A stretch of DNA of 64,000 nt from Curtobacterium sp. GC_Cur_3 (GCF_026544205.1 NZ_JALNUI010000005.1:62001-126000), one strand, 5' to 3'. Shown: positions 1 to 7,947, counted from the first letter of the stretch. Notes: generated by a model not told the origin, from the letters alone. Made by a program: numbers and translations.

Positions 1-1072
1 TCGCGCCCATGTCGCCCTGCTGCTGCTGGGCGGGCTTCGACGCCATGTAGGCCTGCAGTGCCTGCGCGGCGCCCTTGTTCTTCGAGGCCTCGGCCACGAC
101 GTTCGACACACCGTGGATGACCGTGGCCTGCTCCTTGCCCTTGGGCAGCGGGTAGGCGACGACGTCCTTCTCGATGTCGGTGCCGATCAGCGCGGAGCGG
201 AACCAGCTGCCGCCCTGGTACATCGCGACCTTGCCGGACGTGAACCACTGGTCGGCCGTGGTGTCGGTCAGCTGCTGCATCGTGGGCGATGCACCGGACT
301 TGATGAGGTCGGTCCAGTAGGCCAGCCCGGCCTCGGCCGCCTTCGAGTCGTACTCCGACTTCTTGCCGTCGACGACGGACCCACCGGCCTGGAAGATCGT
401 GTCGTAGTACGTGGTCTGGCCGTCCATGCCCGCGGCGGCCCCGTAGGCGCCCTGGCTCTTCAGCTTCGCGGAGAGCTCGGCACCGGTCTTCTGGAAGTCG
501 TCCCAGGTCCAGTCCTTGGACGGCATCGGGACGCCGGCCTGCTCGAACAGCGACTTGTTCATCCAGACGCCGATGGTGTCGAAGTCCTTCGGGACGCCGT
601 ACTGCTTGCCGTCGAGCGTGTAGAGCTTGTTGAGCGCCGAGGAGTAGTTCTTCGGGTCGATCGCGCCGGACTTGACCTCGTCGGTGATCGGGGCGAGCTT
701 GCCGTTGCCTGCGTACAGCTGGAAGTTCGGGCCGTTCATCCAGAACAGGTCGGGCAGCGTGTTGCTCGAGCCCTGCGTCTGCAGCTTCGTGAAGTAGCTG
801 GCGTACGGGGTGACGTCGACGTTGACCTTGATGTCGGGGTACTTCTCGTTGAAGCCCTTGATGTTGGCCTTGATCGCCTTCACCTGGTTCTGGTCCCAGA
901 CGGCGTACGTCAGGTTCGCCTTGGTGTCCTTCGCGACCTCGCCGGAGCCGCCGGCGCTGCCGGAGGACGAGGTGCTGCAGCCGGCGAGCAGCGCGACGGC
1001 GCTGACGGCGGCGGCGAGACCGAGCAGTGCGCGGCGTCGGCCGCGGCCCGGGCGGGCGGTGGGAGCGGTCAT
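1..1072 (-). CDS. Sugar ABC transporter substrate-binding lipoprotein (partial, C-terminus beyond window)
   Basis: This is an extracellular family 1 solute-binding lipoprotein that would deliver a sugar to an ABC importer. The product opens with an Arg-rich n-region, a hydrophobic stretch and the lipobox LLAGC, followed by a Ser/Gly linker. The mature part starts with LTYAVWDQNQ and contains the family-typical segment TLPDLFWMNGPN. About 357 codons are present and the frame is still open at base 1, so the C-terminus is missing. Its ATG overlaps the stop of the upstream oxidoreductase (ATGA), so the two are translationally coupled. Location next to an amino-sugar operon suggests it binds an amino sugar or a GalNAc-containing glycan, but specificity cannot be read from the sequence. 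Confidence 0.9.
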   Translation of the reverse strand, partial: MTAPTARPGRGRRRALLGLAAAVSAVALLAGCSTSSSGSAGGSGEVAKDTKANLTYAVWDQNQVKAIKANIKGFNEKYPDIKVNVDVTPYASYFTKLQTQGSSNTLPDLFWMNGPNFQLYAGNGKLAPITDEVKSGAIDPKNYSSALNKLYTLDGKQYGVPKDFDTIGVWMNKSLFEQAGVPMPSKDWTWDDFQKTGAELSAKLKSQGAYGAAAGMDGQTTYYDTIFQAGGSVVDGKKSEYDSKAAEAGLAYWTDLIKSGASPTMQQLTDTTADQWFTSGKVAMYQGGSWFRSALIGTDIEKDVVAYPLPKGKEQATVIHGVSNVVAEASKNKGAAQALQAYMASKPAQQQQGDMGA

Positions 1073-2280
1073 CGGGTGGTCCTTTCGGGAACGGAGGTGG
1101 TCGCGAAGTGCCGGAGGGTCGCCTCGGGCAGCGGTGGGACGTCGATGGGCTCGGACCCGTTGCGGAGCGACCGGGTGGCGAGGGCGCCGGTGGCGACCGC
1201 CGCGCGTGCCGCGAGGGGCGACAGGCTGGTCGGTTCGCCGAAGGCGACGGAGCGCAGGAACTCGGTCATGGTGAGCAGGTCGGCGTCGCTGTGGCCGTCC
1301 TCGACCCCGTCGATCGGGTACTCGACGTCGCCCTGGACGTCCCAGTTCCGTCGGTGGTTCCAGACCTTGACCACGCCGCCGCCGGTGTCGCCGATGTTCT
1401 CGAGGCGCCCGTGCGTCCCGATCACCGTGTAGTTCCGCCAGTAGTCCGGCGTGAAGTGGCACTGCTCGTAGCTGGCCTGCACGCCGTTGTCGAGCGTCAT
1501 CATCACCATCGAGACGTCCTCGACGTCGACGACGGGGTTGAGCCCGGTCTGCTCGGCCGGCGGCCAGTTGTCGAACGAGAACCAGTCGGTCATCAGCTCG
1601 TCGCTGCGGTCGCGGCGGTCGGTCACGTCGCCGTAGACCGACAGCGAGCCCATGCCGACGACGCGGGTCGTGTACGCACCGGCGAGCGCGTGGATCACGT
1701 CGAGGTCGTGGCTGGCCTTCTGCAGGAGCAGCGAGTTGACCTTGGTGCGGTCGGCGTGCCAGTCCTTGAAGTAGTAGTCGCCGCCGTTGCCGACGAAGTG
1801 GCGGACCCAGACGGCCTTGACCTCGCCGATCTCGCCGCGTTCGATGACCTGGCGCATCAGGCGCACCACGGCCGCGTGCCGGAAGTTGTGCCCGACGTAG
1901 AGCGGGGTGCCGGTCTCGGCGGCGGTGTTGAGCACCGCGTCGGCGTCCTCGACCGTGATGGCGAGGGGCTTCTCGAGGTAGACGGCGATGCCCGCGCGGA
2001 GCAGGTCGGTCGCGATCTCGGCGTGGGTCCAGTCCGGCGTGGTGACGATGGCGGCGTCGACGAGCCCGGCGAGGGCCCGGTGGTCCTCCAGCACCTGCGC
2101 GTCGGGGTACTCGGCGTGCCCGCGCTCCCGCCCGGCGGCGGTGACGTCCACGACGGCCGTGACCCGGGCCTCCAGGTCGGTGGCGGACGCGACGGCGTCG
2201 GCGACGTGACGGGCGATGTACGACCGCTGACCCATCCCGATCACCGCGACGCGGAGGGCTTCGTTCGTGTTGACGGTCAT
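1069..2280 (-). CDS. Gfo/Idh/MocA family oxidoreductase
   Basis: This is an NAD(P)-dependent sugar oxidoreductase of the Gfo/Idh/MocA family, 403 residues. It has an N-terminal Rossmann nucleotide site (VAVIGMGQRS), the family motif EKPLA after about 95 residues, and the conserved histidine segment KASHDLDVIH in the substrate domain. The start at 2280 is chosen because GGGAG lies 5 nt upstream; an upstream in-frame ATG at 2337 has no ribosome site and falls inside the promoter. It overlaps the downstream binding-protein gene by 4 bp. Being first in a transport unit beside the GalNAc operon, it may process an imported amino sugar or glycoside. Some relatives (GH109) are NAD-dependent alpha-N-acetylgalactosaminidases, which would fit, but this is inference. 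Confidence 0.88.
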   Translation of the reverse strand: MTVNTNEALRVAVIGMGQRSYIARHVADAVASATDLEARVTAVVDVTAAGRERGHAEYPDAQVLEDHRALAGLVDAAIVTTPDWTHAEIATDLLRAGIAVYLEKPLAITVEDADAVLNTAAETGTPLYVGHNFRHAAVVRLMRQVIERGEIGEVKAVWVRHFVGNGGDYYFKDWHADRTKVNSLLLQKASHDLDVIHALAGAYTTRVVGMGSLSVYGDVTDRRDRSDELMTDWFSFDNWPPAEQTGLNPVVDVEDVSMVMMTLDNGVQASYEQCHFTPDYWRNYTVIGTHGRLENIGDTGGGVVKVWNHRRNWDVQGDVEYPIDGVEDGHSDADLLTMTEFLRSVAFGEPTSLSPLAARAAVATGALATRSLRNGSEPIDVPPLPEATLRHFATTSVPERTTR

Positions 2281-2318
2281 CTCGCTCCCTTGCGTGATTG
2301 TGACGGCAATGATGCCAA

Positions 2319-2363
2319 ATCGATCATGGATGCACAATATGCGATCACAGATCGCTCACGGAA
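2319..2363 (-). promoter_or_regulatory. Promoter and candidate DeoR operator of the oxidoreductase/ABC unit
   Basis: On the minus strand a -35-like TTCCGT (2363-2358) and -10 TATTGT (2339-2334) are separated by 18 nt. A perfect palindrome, GCGATC-ACA-GATCGC (2341-2355), sits in the spacer. An imperfect palindrome, ATCGATCATGGAT (2319-2331), covers the expected transcription start. A near copy of the latter, ATCGACCATGGAT, lies at 3341-3353 before the divergent operon, so both may bind the DeoR protein encoded between them. This is inference from sequence similarity only. Confidence 0.45.
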
Positions 2364-2441
2364 GCGAGATGCAAGGGTTTTACACGCCGGTAACGTCCGG
2401 AGCGTTCCAGGACGTGGCAGGACGAGCCGGGAGGCTCGGGA

Positions 2442-3230
2442 TCAGTCCGCGACGACGAGCTCCACGCCGGCAGCGGCGAGGTCGGACGCGAACGACGGCG
2501 GTACCGGCTGGTCGGTGACGAGGACGTCGATCCGGTCGAGCGGGCAGATCCGCGCGAACGTGGAGCGCTCGACCTTGGTGGAGTCGGCCACGACGATGAC
2601 GCGACGCCCGACGGAGGCGAAGTGCCGGCTGACCTCGGCCTCGCCCTCGTGCATGGTGGTGGCGCCGTACTGCCCGGTGAGGCCGTCGACGCCGAGGACG
2701 ACCACGTCGAGCGCGAACTCGTCGAGGGTGTCGCGCACCAGCGGCCCGATCAGCTCGTAGGACTGGCGACGGGCGACACCACCCGTGACCACGATCTTGA
2801 CGTTCGCGCGGACGGACAGCTCGTACCCGATGTTCAGCGCGTTCGTGACGATGGTGATGCCGTACTCGCCGTCGGAGCGGATGAAGCGCTCGCTCTTGCC
2901 GAGTTCACGCGCCACCTCGGTCGTGGTCGTGCCGCCGTTCAGCCCGACGGTGTCGCCGGGGGCCACGAGCGCGGCCGTGGCACGGGCGATGGCGGTCTTC
3001 GCCTCGGCCTGCCGGGCGATCTTGTACTGCAGCGGCAGCTCGTACCCGGCGCCGAGCGCAGCGGCCCCGCCGTGGGTGCGTGTGACGAGGCGCTGGTCGG
3101 CGAGCGTGGCGAGGTCGCGGCGCGCGGTCGCCGCGGAGATCCCGAGCACGTCGCCGATCTCGGAGATCGACACGTTCCCCCGGTCGCTCACGAGCTCGAG
3201 CAGGGCGTTGAGCCGCTGTTGCGGAGTCAT
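2442..3230 (-). CDS. DeoR family transcriptional repressor (AgaR-like)
   Basis: This is a DeoR/GlpR-type regulator, 262 residues. An N-terminal winged helix-turn-helix (QQRLNALLELVSDRG, then SISEIGDVLGISAATARRDL) is followed by a sugar-phosphate sensor domain with the conserved segments GLNGGTTTTEVAREL and VVLGVDGL. These proteins normally release DNA on binding a phosphorylated sugar. The start at 3230 is preferred because TAGGAT lies exactly 7 nt upstream, matching the leaderless promoters seen across this window; another ATG 9 bp upstream overlaps that box. The gene lies between an import unit and the divergent amino-sugar operon and probably controls both in response to a galactosamine or tagatose phosphate. 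Confidence 0.9.
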   Translation of the reverse strand: MTPQQRLNALLELVSDRGNVSISEIGDVLGISAATARRDLATLADQRLVTRTHGGAAALGAGYELPLQYKIARQAEAKTAIARATAALVAPGDTVGLNGGTTTTEVARELGKSERFIRSDGEYGITIVTNALNIGYELSVRANVKIVVTGGVARRQSYELIGPLVRDTLDEFALDVVVLGVDGLTGQYGATTMHEGEAEVSRHFASVGRRVIVVADSTKVERSTFARICPLDRIDVLVTDQPVPPSFASDLAAAGVELVVAD

Positions 3231-3311
3231 GGGGGCCATCCTACGGGCGCAGACCACCGTCGCTCTGATCGGAAATGACGTTTTGCCCTCGCTTCGAGCA
3301 CGATCGCTCGC

Positions 3312-3353
3312 TATGCTCCCAACCACGTCGATCACACCGGATCGACCATGGAT
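3312..3353 (+). promoter_or_regulatory. Promoter region and candidate DeoR operator of the amino-sugar operon
   Basis: A -10-like TATGCT lies at 3312-3317, with no convincing -35. Downstream, ATCGACCATGGAT (3341-3353, flanked to give GATC...GATC) resembles the palindrome in front of the oxidoreductase gene. It would lie just downstream of the transcription start and before the ribosome site GGAAGG of the first gene, a good position for repression. Confidence 0.4.
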
Positions 3354-3365
3354 CGGAAGGCACCC

Positions 3366-4244
3366 ATGACCGACACCTTCGTGAGCGAAGAGCTCGCGTC
3401 GCAGCCGGAGACGTGGCGCGCTGCCGCGGCCCTGCTGCCCTCGTTCGTCGACTCCCTCCCCCAGCCCGGAGAGCGTGTGGCCGTCGTCGGCTGCGGCACC
3501 AGCTGGTTCATCGCGATGAGCTACGCCGTCGCCCGCGAGCAGGCCGGGCTCGGCGTCACCGACGCCTTCGCCGGCTCGGAGTACCCGACCGGTCGCGAGT
3601 ACGACCGCGTCGTCACCATCAGCCGTTCGGGCACGACGACCGAGATCGTCTCGCTGCTCGCCGCGCTGCCGACCCAGCGCACCGTGCTCATCACCGCGGT
3701 CCCCGACAGCCCCGCCGCTGCCGAGGCCGACGACGTCGTCGCGCTGCCCTTCGCCGACGAGCGCAGCGTCGTGCAGACCCGCTTCGCCACCACGACGCTC
3801 GCACTGCTGCGCGCGTCGATCGGCGACGACGTCGACGCCCTCGCCGCCCAGGCGGAGACCGCACTCACGCTCCCGATCGACGACCTGCTCGACGCCGAGC
3901 AGGTGTCCTTCGTCGGCCGTGGTGCCGCCGTGGGCCTGACGTTCGAGGCAGCGCTCAAGACGCGCGAGGCCGCGCAGTTCTGGGCCGAGTCGTACCCCGC
4001 GATGGACTACCGCCACGGGCCGATCGCCATCGCGCAGCCGGGCCGTCTGGTCTGGTCGCTCGGCGAGTCGCCCGAGGGCCTCGAGGACGAGGTCGCCGCC
4101 ACCGGTGCCCGCTTCGTCCGGCACGAGCTCGACCCGATCGCCGGGCTCGTCGTCGTGCACCGGTTCGCCGTCGCCCTGGCCGAGCGCCGCGGTCTCGACC
4201 CGGACCACCCGCGGTCGCTGACCCGGTCGGTCATCCTCACCTGA
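3366..4244 (+). CDS. agaS: SIS-domain sugar-phosphate isomerase/deaminase (AgaS-like)
   Basis: This protein of 292 residues has two SIS domains, as in the isomerase half of GlmS and in AgaS, which deaminates and isomerises galactosamine-6-phosphate to tagatose-6-phosphate. Sugar-phosphate loops are visible as GCGTSWFIA (residues about 42-50) and SRSGTTTEI (about 87-95). The catalytic region reads EAALKTREAAQFWAESYPA followed by DYRHGPIA. There is no glutaminase domain, so it is not GlmS. The start at 3366 follows GGAAGG by 6 nt. It is the first gene of a five-gene operon and its stop overlaps the next ATG (TGATG). The operon content (kinase, deacetylase, PfkB, aldolase) favours galactosamine over glucosamine. 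Confidence 0.82.
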   Translation: MTDTFVSEELASQPETWRAAAALLPSFVDSLPQPGERVAVVGCGTSWFIAMSYAVAREQAGLGVTDAFAGSEYPTGREYDRVVTISRSGTTTEIVSLLAALPTQRTVLITAVPDSPAAAEADDVVALPFADERSVVQTRFATTTLALLRASIGDDVDALAAQAETALTLPIDDLLDAEQVSFVGRGAAVGLTFEAALKTREAAQFWAESYPAMDYRHGPIAIAQPGRLVWSLGESPEGLEDEVAATGARFVRHELDPIAGLVVVHRFAVALAERRGLDPDHPRSLTRSVILT

Positions 4245-5191
4245 TGGGCTCGACGGGGCTGGTGCTCGGGGTCGACGTCGGCGGCACGGGCATCAAGGCC
4301 CGGGTCACCGACGCGGCAGGCACGGTGCTCGGCGAGCACCGCGTCCCGACCCCGCGTTCCGACCCCGACGCCGTGCAGCTCGCCGAGGTGGTCGCCGAGC
4401 TGGCGGCCACCGCGGCTGCTGCGTCCGGCGCGGCTCGCCTGGCGGCCGTCGGCGTGGTCGTGCCCGGAGTGGTCGACGAGGCCACCGGGGTGTCCGTGCT
4501 CGCCGTGAACCTCGGCTGGCAGGGCGTCCCCGTCCGCGAGCGCATCCACGCGGCACTCGTCGCCCGCGGTGTCGACGTCCCCGTGGCGTTCGGCCACGAC
4601 GTGCGCGCCGGTGCCCTCGCCGAGACGCGCCCACTGCCCGGCTCGTCCCAGCCCCTCGACCGTGGGTCCGTCGGCTTCGTGCCCGTCGGCACCGGCCTCG
4701 CCAGTGCCCTGGTCGTCGACGGTGCCGTCGTGTCCGGTGGCGGATGGGCCGGCGAGATCGGACAGGTCCGCATCCAGCACGGCCCACACGCCGGGCTCCG
4801 TGTCGAGGAGATCGCCTCCGCGGGCGCCGTCGCCCGTCGTGCCGGCACGGCGTCCGCCCACGCGGCGATGCTCCGCGTCCAGCAGGGCGACCCCGTGGCG
4901 ACCGCCGTGTGGCACGAGTGCGTCGACGTGCTCGGCGAGGCGATCGCCTGGATCACCGCCGTCGCCGGCTGTCACGCGGTCGTCGTCGGCGGCGGCCTGG
5001 CCGAGTCCGGCGCGATGCTGCTCGACCCCCTCCGTGCCGCCGTGGCCGATCGGCTCGTCGGGCTCCGTCCACCGACGCTCCTGCCCGCGCGCCACGGCGA
5101 CGCCGCCGGGGCCATCGGTGCCGGGCTGCTCGCGCGGGAGCTCCTCGACCCACACGCACTGACCGGGAACCCGACGGGCGCCCGCGCATGA
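4244..5191 (+). CDS. ROK-family N-acetylhexosamine kinase (atypical)
   Basis: This ROK-fold sugar kinase of 315 residues probably phosphorylates N-acetylgalactosamine or N-acetylglucosamine at C6. The N-terminal phosphate loop LGVDVGGTGIKA (about residues 7-18) and a second ATP-site segment, GFVPVGTGLASALVV, are clear. Unlike most ROK kinases, it lacks the CxCGxxGCxE zinc cluster, and the usual GExGH is GEIGQ. Such variants exist among actinobacterial ROK-like kinases, but specificity is less certain. It overlaps the genes on both sides by 1-4 bp. Its place between the isomerase and the deacetylase is what assigns an amino-sugar substrate. Confidence 0.8.
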   Translation: MGSTGLVLGVDVGGTGIKARVTDAAGTVLGEHRVPTPRSDPDAVQLAEVVAELAATAAAASGAARLAAVGVVVPGVVDEATGVSVLAVNLGWQGVPVRERIHAALVARGVDVPVAFGHDVRAGALAETRPLPGSSQPLDRGSVGFVPVGTGLASALVVDGAVVSGGGWAGEIGQVRIQHGPHAGLRVEEIASAGAVARRAGTASAHAAMLRVQQGDPVATAVWHECVDVLGEAIAWITAVAGCHAVVVGGGLAESGAMLLDPLRAAVADRLVGLRPPTLLPARHGDAAGAIGAGLLARELLDPHALTGNPTGARA

Positions 5192-6153
5192 CCGCCCGCG
5201 ACCTCGTCGTCCCCGGGTTCGTCGACGTGCACGCGCACGGCGCCCTCGGCCACGACTTCGCCACCTGCTCCGCCGACGAGGCCCGCGCAGCCGTCGCCCA
5301 CCACGCCGGCCGCGGGACCACCACGATGGTGGCCTCGATCGCCACCGGGACGCCCGACGCCACCGTGGCCGCACTCCGACGCCTCGGACCGCTCGTCGAC
5401 GAGGGCGTGCTCGCCGGCCTGCACCTCGAGGGGCCCTGGCTGTCGCCGGCCCGCCGCGGTGCCCACGCCGCCGGACTCCTGCACGCCCCGACCCCCGCCG
5501 AGGTCGACGGGTACCTCGACGCCGCCGCGGGCACGCTCCGCATCGTGACGCTCGCCCCCGAGCTGCCCGGTGCGCTCGACGCCGTCGCACGACTGACCGC
5601 GGCGGGGGTCGTCGTCGCGATCGGCCACACGGACGCCGACGCCGACACGGTCACACGTGCCGTCGACGCCGGCGCACGACTCGTCACCCACGTCTTCAAC
5701 GGCATGCCGCCGCTGCACCACCGCGCTCCCGGTCCGGTCGGGGTCGCCCTGACCGACCCGCGCCTGCACGTCGAGGCGATCGTCGACGGGCACCACCTCG
5801 ACGACGTCACCGTGGACCTGGTCCGCCGCAGCACCGGGGACCGGATGGTCCTGGTGTCCGATGCGATGGCCGCCACCGGGTGCGCCGACGGGCGGTACCG
5901 GATCGCCGGGTCCGACGTCGTCGTCTCGGACGGGGTCGCGATGCTCGCCGACGGGTCCTCCCTGGCGGGCAGCACGAGCACCGTGCTCGACGGCTTCCTG
6001 CGCCTGCTGGCAGCGGGGACGCCGCTCGACGAGGCCGTCGACGCCAGCTCCGGGCGGGCGCTGGCGCTCCTCGGGCTGCCTGCCGACCCAGCCCGCATCG
6101 TCGTCGACACGACCACCGGCCGTGTCCGCCCGCACACCGAGTTGTCCGCATGA
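5188..6153 (+). CDS. nagA: N-acetylglucosamine/galactosamine-6-phosphate deacetylase
   Basis: This is an amidohydrolase-superfamily deacetylase that removes acetate from GlcNAc-6-P or GalNAc-6-P. Visible motifs are VPGFVDVHAHG at the N-terminus (metal ligands), LEGPW with the conserved Glu, GHTDAD, THVFNGMPPLHHR, VDGHH and the catalytic-Asp region VSDAMAATG. At 321 residues it is about 60 residues shorter than usual NagA: it begins almost at the first metal motif and lacks most of the N-terminal half of the small beta domain. The start overlaps the kinase stop (ATGA), and a longer version would run deep into the kinase gene. It is an operon member between the kinase and PfkB. Confidence 0.88.
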   Translation: MTARDLVVPGFVDVHAHGALGHDFATCSADEARAAVAHHAGRGTTTMVASIATGTPDATVAALRRLGPLVDEGVLAGLHLEGPWLSPARRGAHAAGLLHAPTPAEVDGYLDAAAGTLRIVTLAPELPGALDAVARLTAAGVVVAIGHTDADADTVTRAVDAGARLVTHVFNGMPPLHHRAPGPVGVALTDPRLHVEAIVDGHHLDDVTVDLVRRSTGDRMVLVSDAMAATGCADGRYRIAGSDVVVSDGVAMLADGSSLAGSTSTVLDGFLRLLAAGTPLDEAVDASSGRALALLGLPADPARIVVDTTTGRVRPHTELSA

Positions 6154-7070
6154 TCGTCGTCGTCACCCCCAACCCCGCCGTCGACGTCACCTACCGCGTG
6201 GACGAGCAGCGCATCGGCACGACCCAGCGCGTCCGGTCCGTCGATCGACTGCCGGGCGGCAAGGGCCTCAACGTCGCGCGGGTCCTGGCCGGCGAGGGCA
6301 TCGAGACGCACTCGGTCCTGCCGCTCGGCGGGTCGGCGGGCACCTGGGTCGCGGACGCCGTCGCCGCCCTCGGGCTCGACGCCACCGCCGTGCCGGTCCC
6401 CGGGGAGACGCGCACCACCGTGACGGTCGTCGACGACCGCGCGCACCCGACGATGTTCGGCGAGCCGGGCCCGTCCGTGCCACCCGCCGCCTGGCTCTCC
6501 GTGGACGACGCCGTCCGGGCGCTGCTCCCGACGGCCGACGCGCTCGTGGTCTCCGGCTCGCTGCCCGTCGGCACCGCCGCCGAGGTGGTCACCCCGTGGA
6601 TCGCCGCCGCCGTCGGCTCGGGCGTGCTCGTCGTCGCCGACTGCTCGGGGCCTGCGCTCCTGGCCGCGGCCGACGCCGGCGCCACGGTCTGCAAGCCCAA
6701 CCGCGAGGAGCTCGCCGAGGCCACGGGCCTCCCGGACGAACGCGACGGGGCCCTCGCGCTGCTCGACCGCGGCGCCGGCATGGTCGTCGTCTCGCGGGGC
6801 GCCGAGGGCATCGCTGCCCACACCCGCACCGAGGTCGTCGAGGTCGGAGCCGTCCCCGGCGTCACCGGCAACCCGACCGGAGCGGGCGACGCAGCCACCG
6901 CGGGCCTCGTCCTGGCGCTCACGCGGGACGCCACCGACGTCCCCTCCGCCCTCCGCACCGCCGCCGCGTTCGGCGCCGCCGCCGTCCTGCGCCCCGTCGC
7001 CGGCGAGGTCGACCGCGCCGCCGTCCACCGATTCCTGTCCGACACCGAACCGACCCGGAGCACCGCATGA
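6150..7070 (+). CDS. PfkB-type 1-phosphofructokinase/tagatose-6-phosphate kinase
   Basis: This PfkB hexose-phosphate kinase has 306 residues and belongs to the LacC/FruK/PfkB subgroup. The N-terminus has the typical TPNPAVDVTY, followed by PGGKGLNVARVL (substrate binding). The C-terminus carries the anion hole and catalytic Asp in GNPTGAGDAATAGL. In this operon it most likely phosphorylates tagatose-6-phosphate (made by the AgaS-like enzyme) to tagatose-1,6-bisphosphate, the substrate of the next gene product. FruK or 6-phosphofructokinase activity cannot be excluded from sequence. It overlaps both neighbours by 4 bp (ATGA). Confidence 0.85.
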   Translation: MIVVVTPNPAVDVTYRVDEQRIGTTQRVRSVDRLPGGKGLNVARVLAGEGIETHSVLPLGGSAGTWVADAVAALGLDATAVPVPGETRTTVTVVDDRAHPTMFGEPGPSVPPAAWLSVDDAVRALLPTADALVVSGSLPVGTAAEVVTPWIAAAVGSGVLVVADCSGPALLAAADAGATVCKPNREELAEATGLPDERDGALALLDRGAGMVVVSRGAEGIAAHTRTEVVEVGAVPGVTGNPTGAGDAATAGLVLALTRDATDVPSALRTAAAFGAAAVLRPVAGEVDRAAVHRFLSDTEPTRSTA

Positions 7071-7906
7071 CCATCGACCTCGCCCTCACCGGACTGCTCG
7101 ACACGGCCCGCTCGACGCGCCACGGCGTCGGTGCCTTCAACGTCGTCCTGCTCGAGCACGCCGAGGCGATCGTCGCCGGCGCCGAGCTCGCCGGCCTGCC
7201 CGTCATCCTGCAGATCAGCGAGAACTGCGTCCGCTACCACGGCGGCCTCGCCCCGATCACGACCGCGACCCAGGCGATCGCCCGCGCGGCCGACGTCGAG
7301 GTCCTCGTGCACCTCGACCACATCGAGGACGTCGACCTGGTCGCCGAGGGCATCGCGCTCGGCGTCGACTCGATCATGTACGACGGCTCGCACCTGGACT
7401 ACGACGCCAACGTCGCCGCCACCGCGGTCCTGGCCGAACGCTGCCACCGCGCCGGCATCGCGCTCGAGGCCGAGCTGGGCGAGGTCGGCGGCAAGGACGG
7501 CGTGCACGCGCCAGGAGTCCGCACCGACCCGACGGACGCGGCGGCCTTCGTCGCGGCGACCGGCGTCGACGCCCTGGCCGTGGCCGTGGGCACCTCGCAC
7601 GCGATGCAGACACGGGAGGCATCAGTGGACCGGGACCTCGTCGCCCGCCTGCGCGACACCGTGCCGGTGCCGCTCGTGCTGCACGGGTCGTCGGGTCTGT
7701 CGGACGAGGAGCTGCAGGGCGCCGTCCGCGCGGGCATGACGAAGGTCAACATCTCCACGCACCTGAACGGGCTGTTCACCCGGGCGCTCCGCGCGGTGCT
7801 CGAGGAGCGACCGGACGTCGTCGACCCACGGAAGTACGTCGCCGCGGGGCGGGACGCGATCACGGCCGAGACGAGCCGCCTGCTGACCCTGCTCGCCACG
7901 GCCTGA
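7067..7906 (+). CDS. Class II tagatose/fructose-bisphosphate aldolase (KbaY/GatY-like)
   Basis: This zinc-dependent class II aldolase has 279 residues, the compact KbaY/GatY size rather than the longer Fba type. Zinc and substrate residues appear in VLVHLDHIED (HxxH-like metal site, about residues 78-87), AVGTSHAM (metal His), LVLHGSSG and KVNISTHLN. It would split tagatose- or fructose-1,6-bisphosphate into dihydroxyacetone phosphate and glyceraldehyde 3-phosphate, completing the amino-sugar pathway. It is the last gene of the operon, overlaps the kinase by 4 bp and is followed by a hairpin. Stereospecificity (tagatose versus fructose) is inferred from context only. Confidence 0.85.
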   Translation: MTIDLALTGLLDTARSTRHGVGAFNVVLLEHAEAIVAGAELAGLPVILQISENCVRYHGGLAPITTATQAIARAADVEVLVHLDHIEDVDLVAEGIALGVDSIMYDGSHLDYDANVAATAVLAERCHRAGIALEAELGEVGGKDGVHAPGVRTDPTDAAAFVAATGVDALAVAVGTSHAMQTREASVDRDLVARLRDTVPVPLVLHGSSGLSDEELQGAVRAGMTKVNISTHLNGLFTRALRAVLEERPDVVDPRKYVAAGRDAITAETSRLLTLLATA

Positions 7907-7928
7907 CGAGCACCGGAGCGACGAGCAC

Positions 7929-7947
7929 CGGCGCGCTTCCCGCGCCG
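7929..7947. terminator. Hairpin between the amino-sugar operon and the S53 peptidase
   Basis: CGGCGCG and CGCGCCG arms of 7 bp flank a 5-nt loop between two convergent genes. There is no T-run, which is common for terminators in GC-rich actinobacteria. A 12-bp direct repeat (GACGAGCACCGG) precedes it. Confidence 0.5.

Noticed and set aside
3240..4208. N-terminal extension of the DeoR regulator by about 325 residues
   Set aside because: It is antisense to the SIS gene and not family-like; the leaderless box before 3230 and the start of the HTH fix the N-terminus.
4007..7600. Long open frames opposite to the amino-sugar operon
   Set aside because: Arg/Gly/Ala-rich shadow translations caused by high GC; the plus-strand genes have complete motifs and tight overlaps.
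7907..7930. 12-bp direct repeat GACGAGCACCGG as a possible attachment site
   Set aside because: Only two adjacent copies between a stop codon and a terminator, with no integrase or tRNA nearby.
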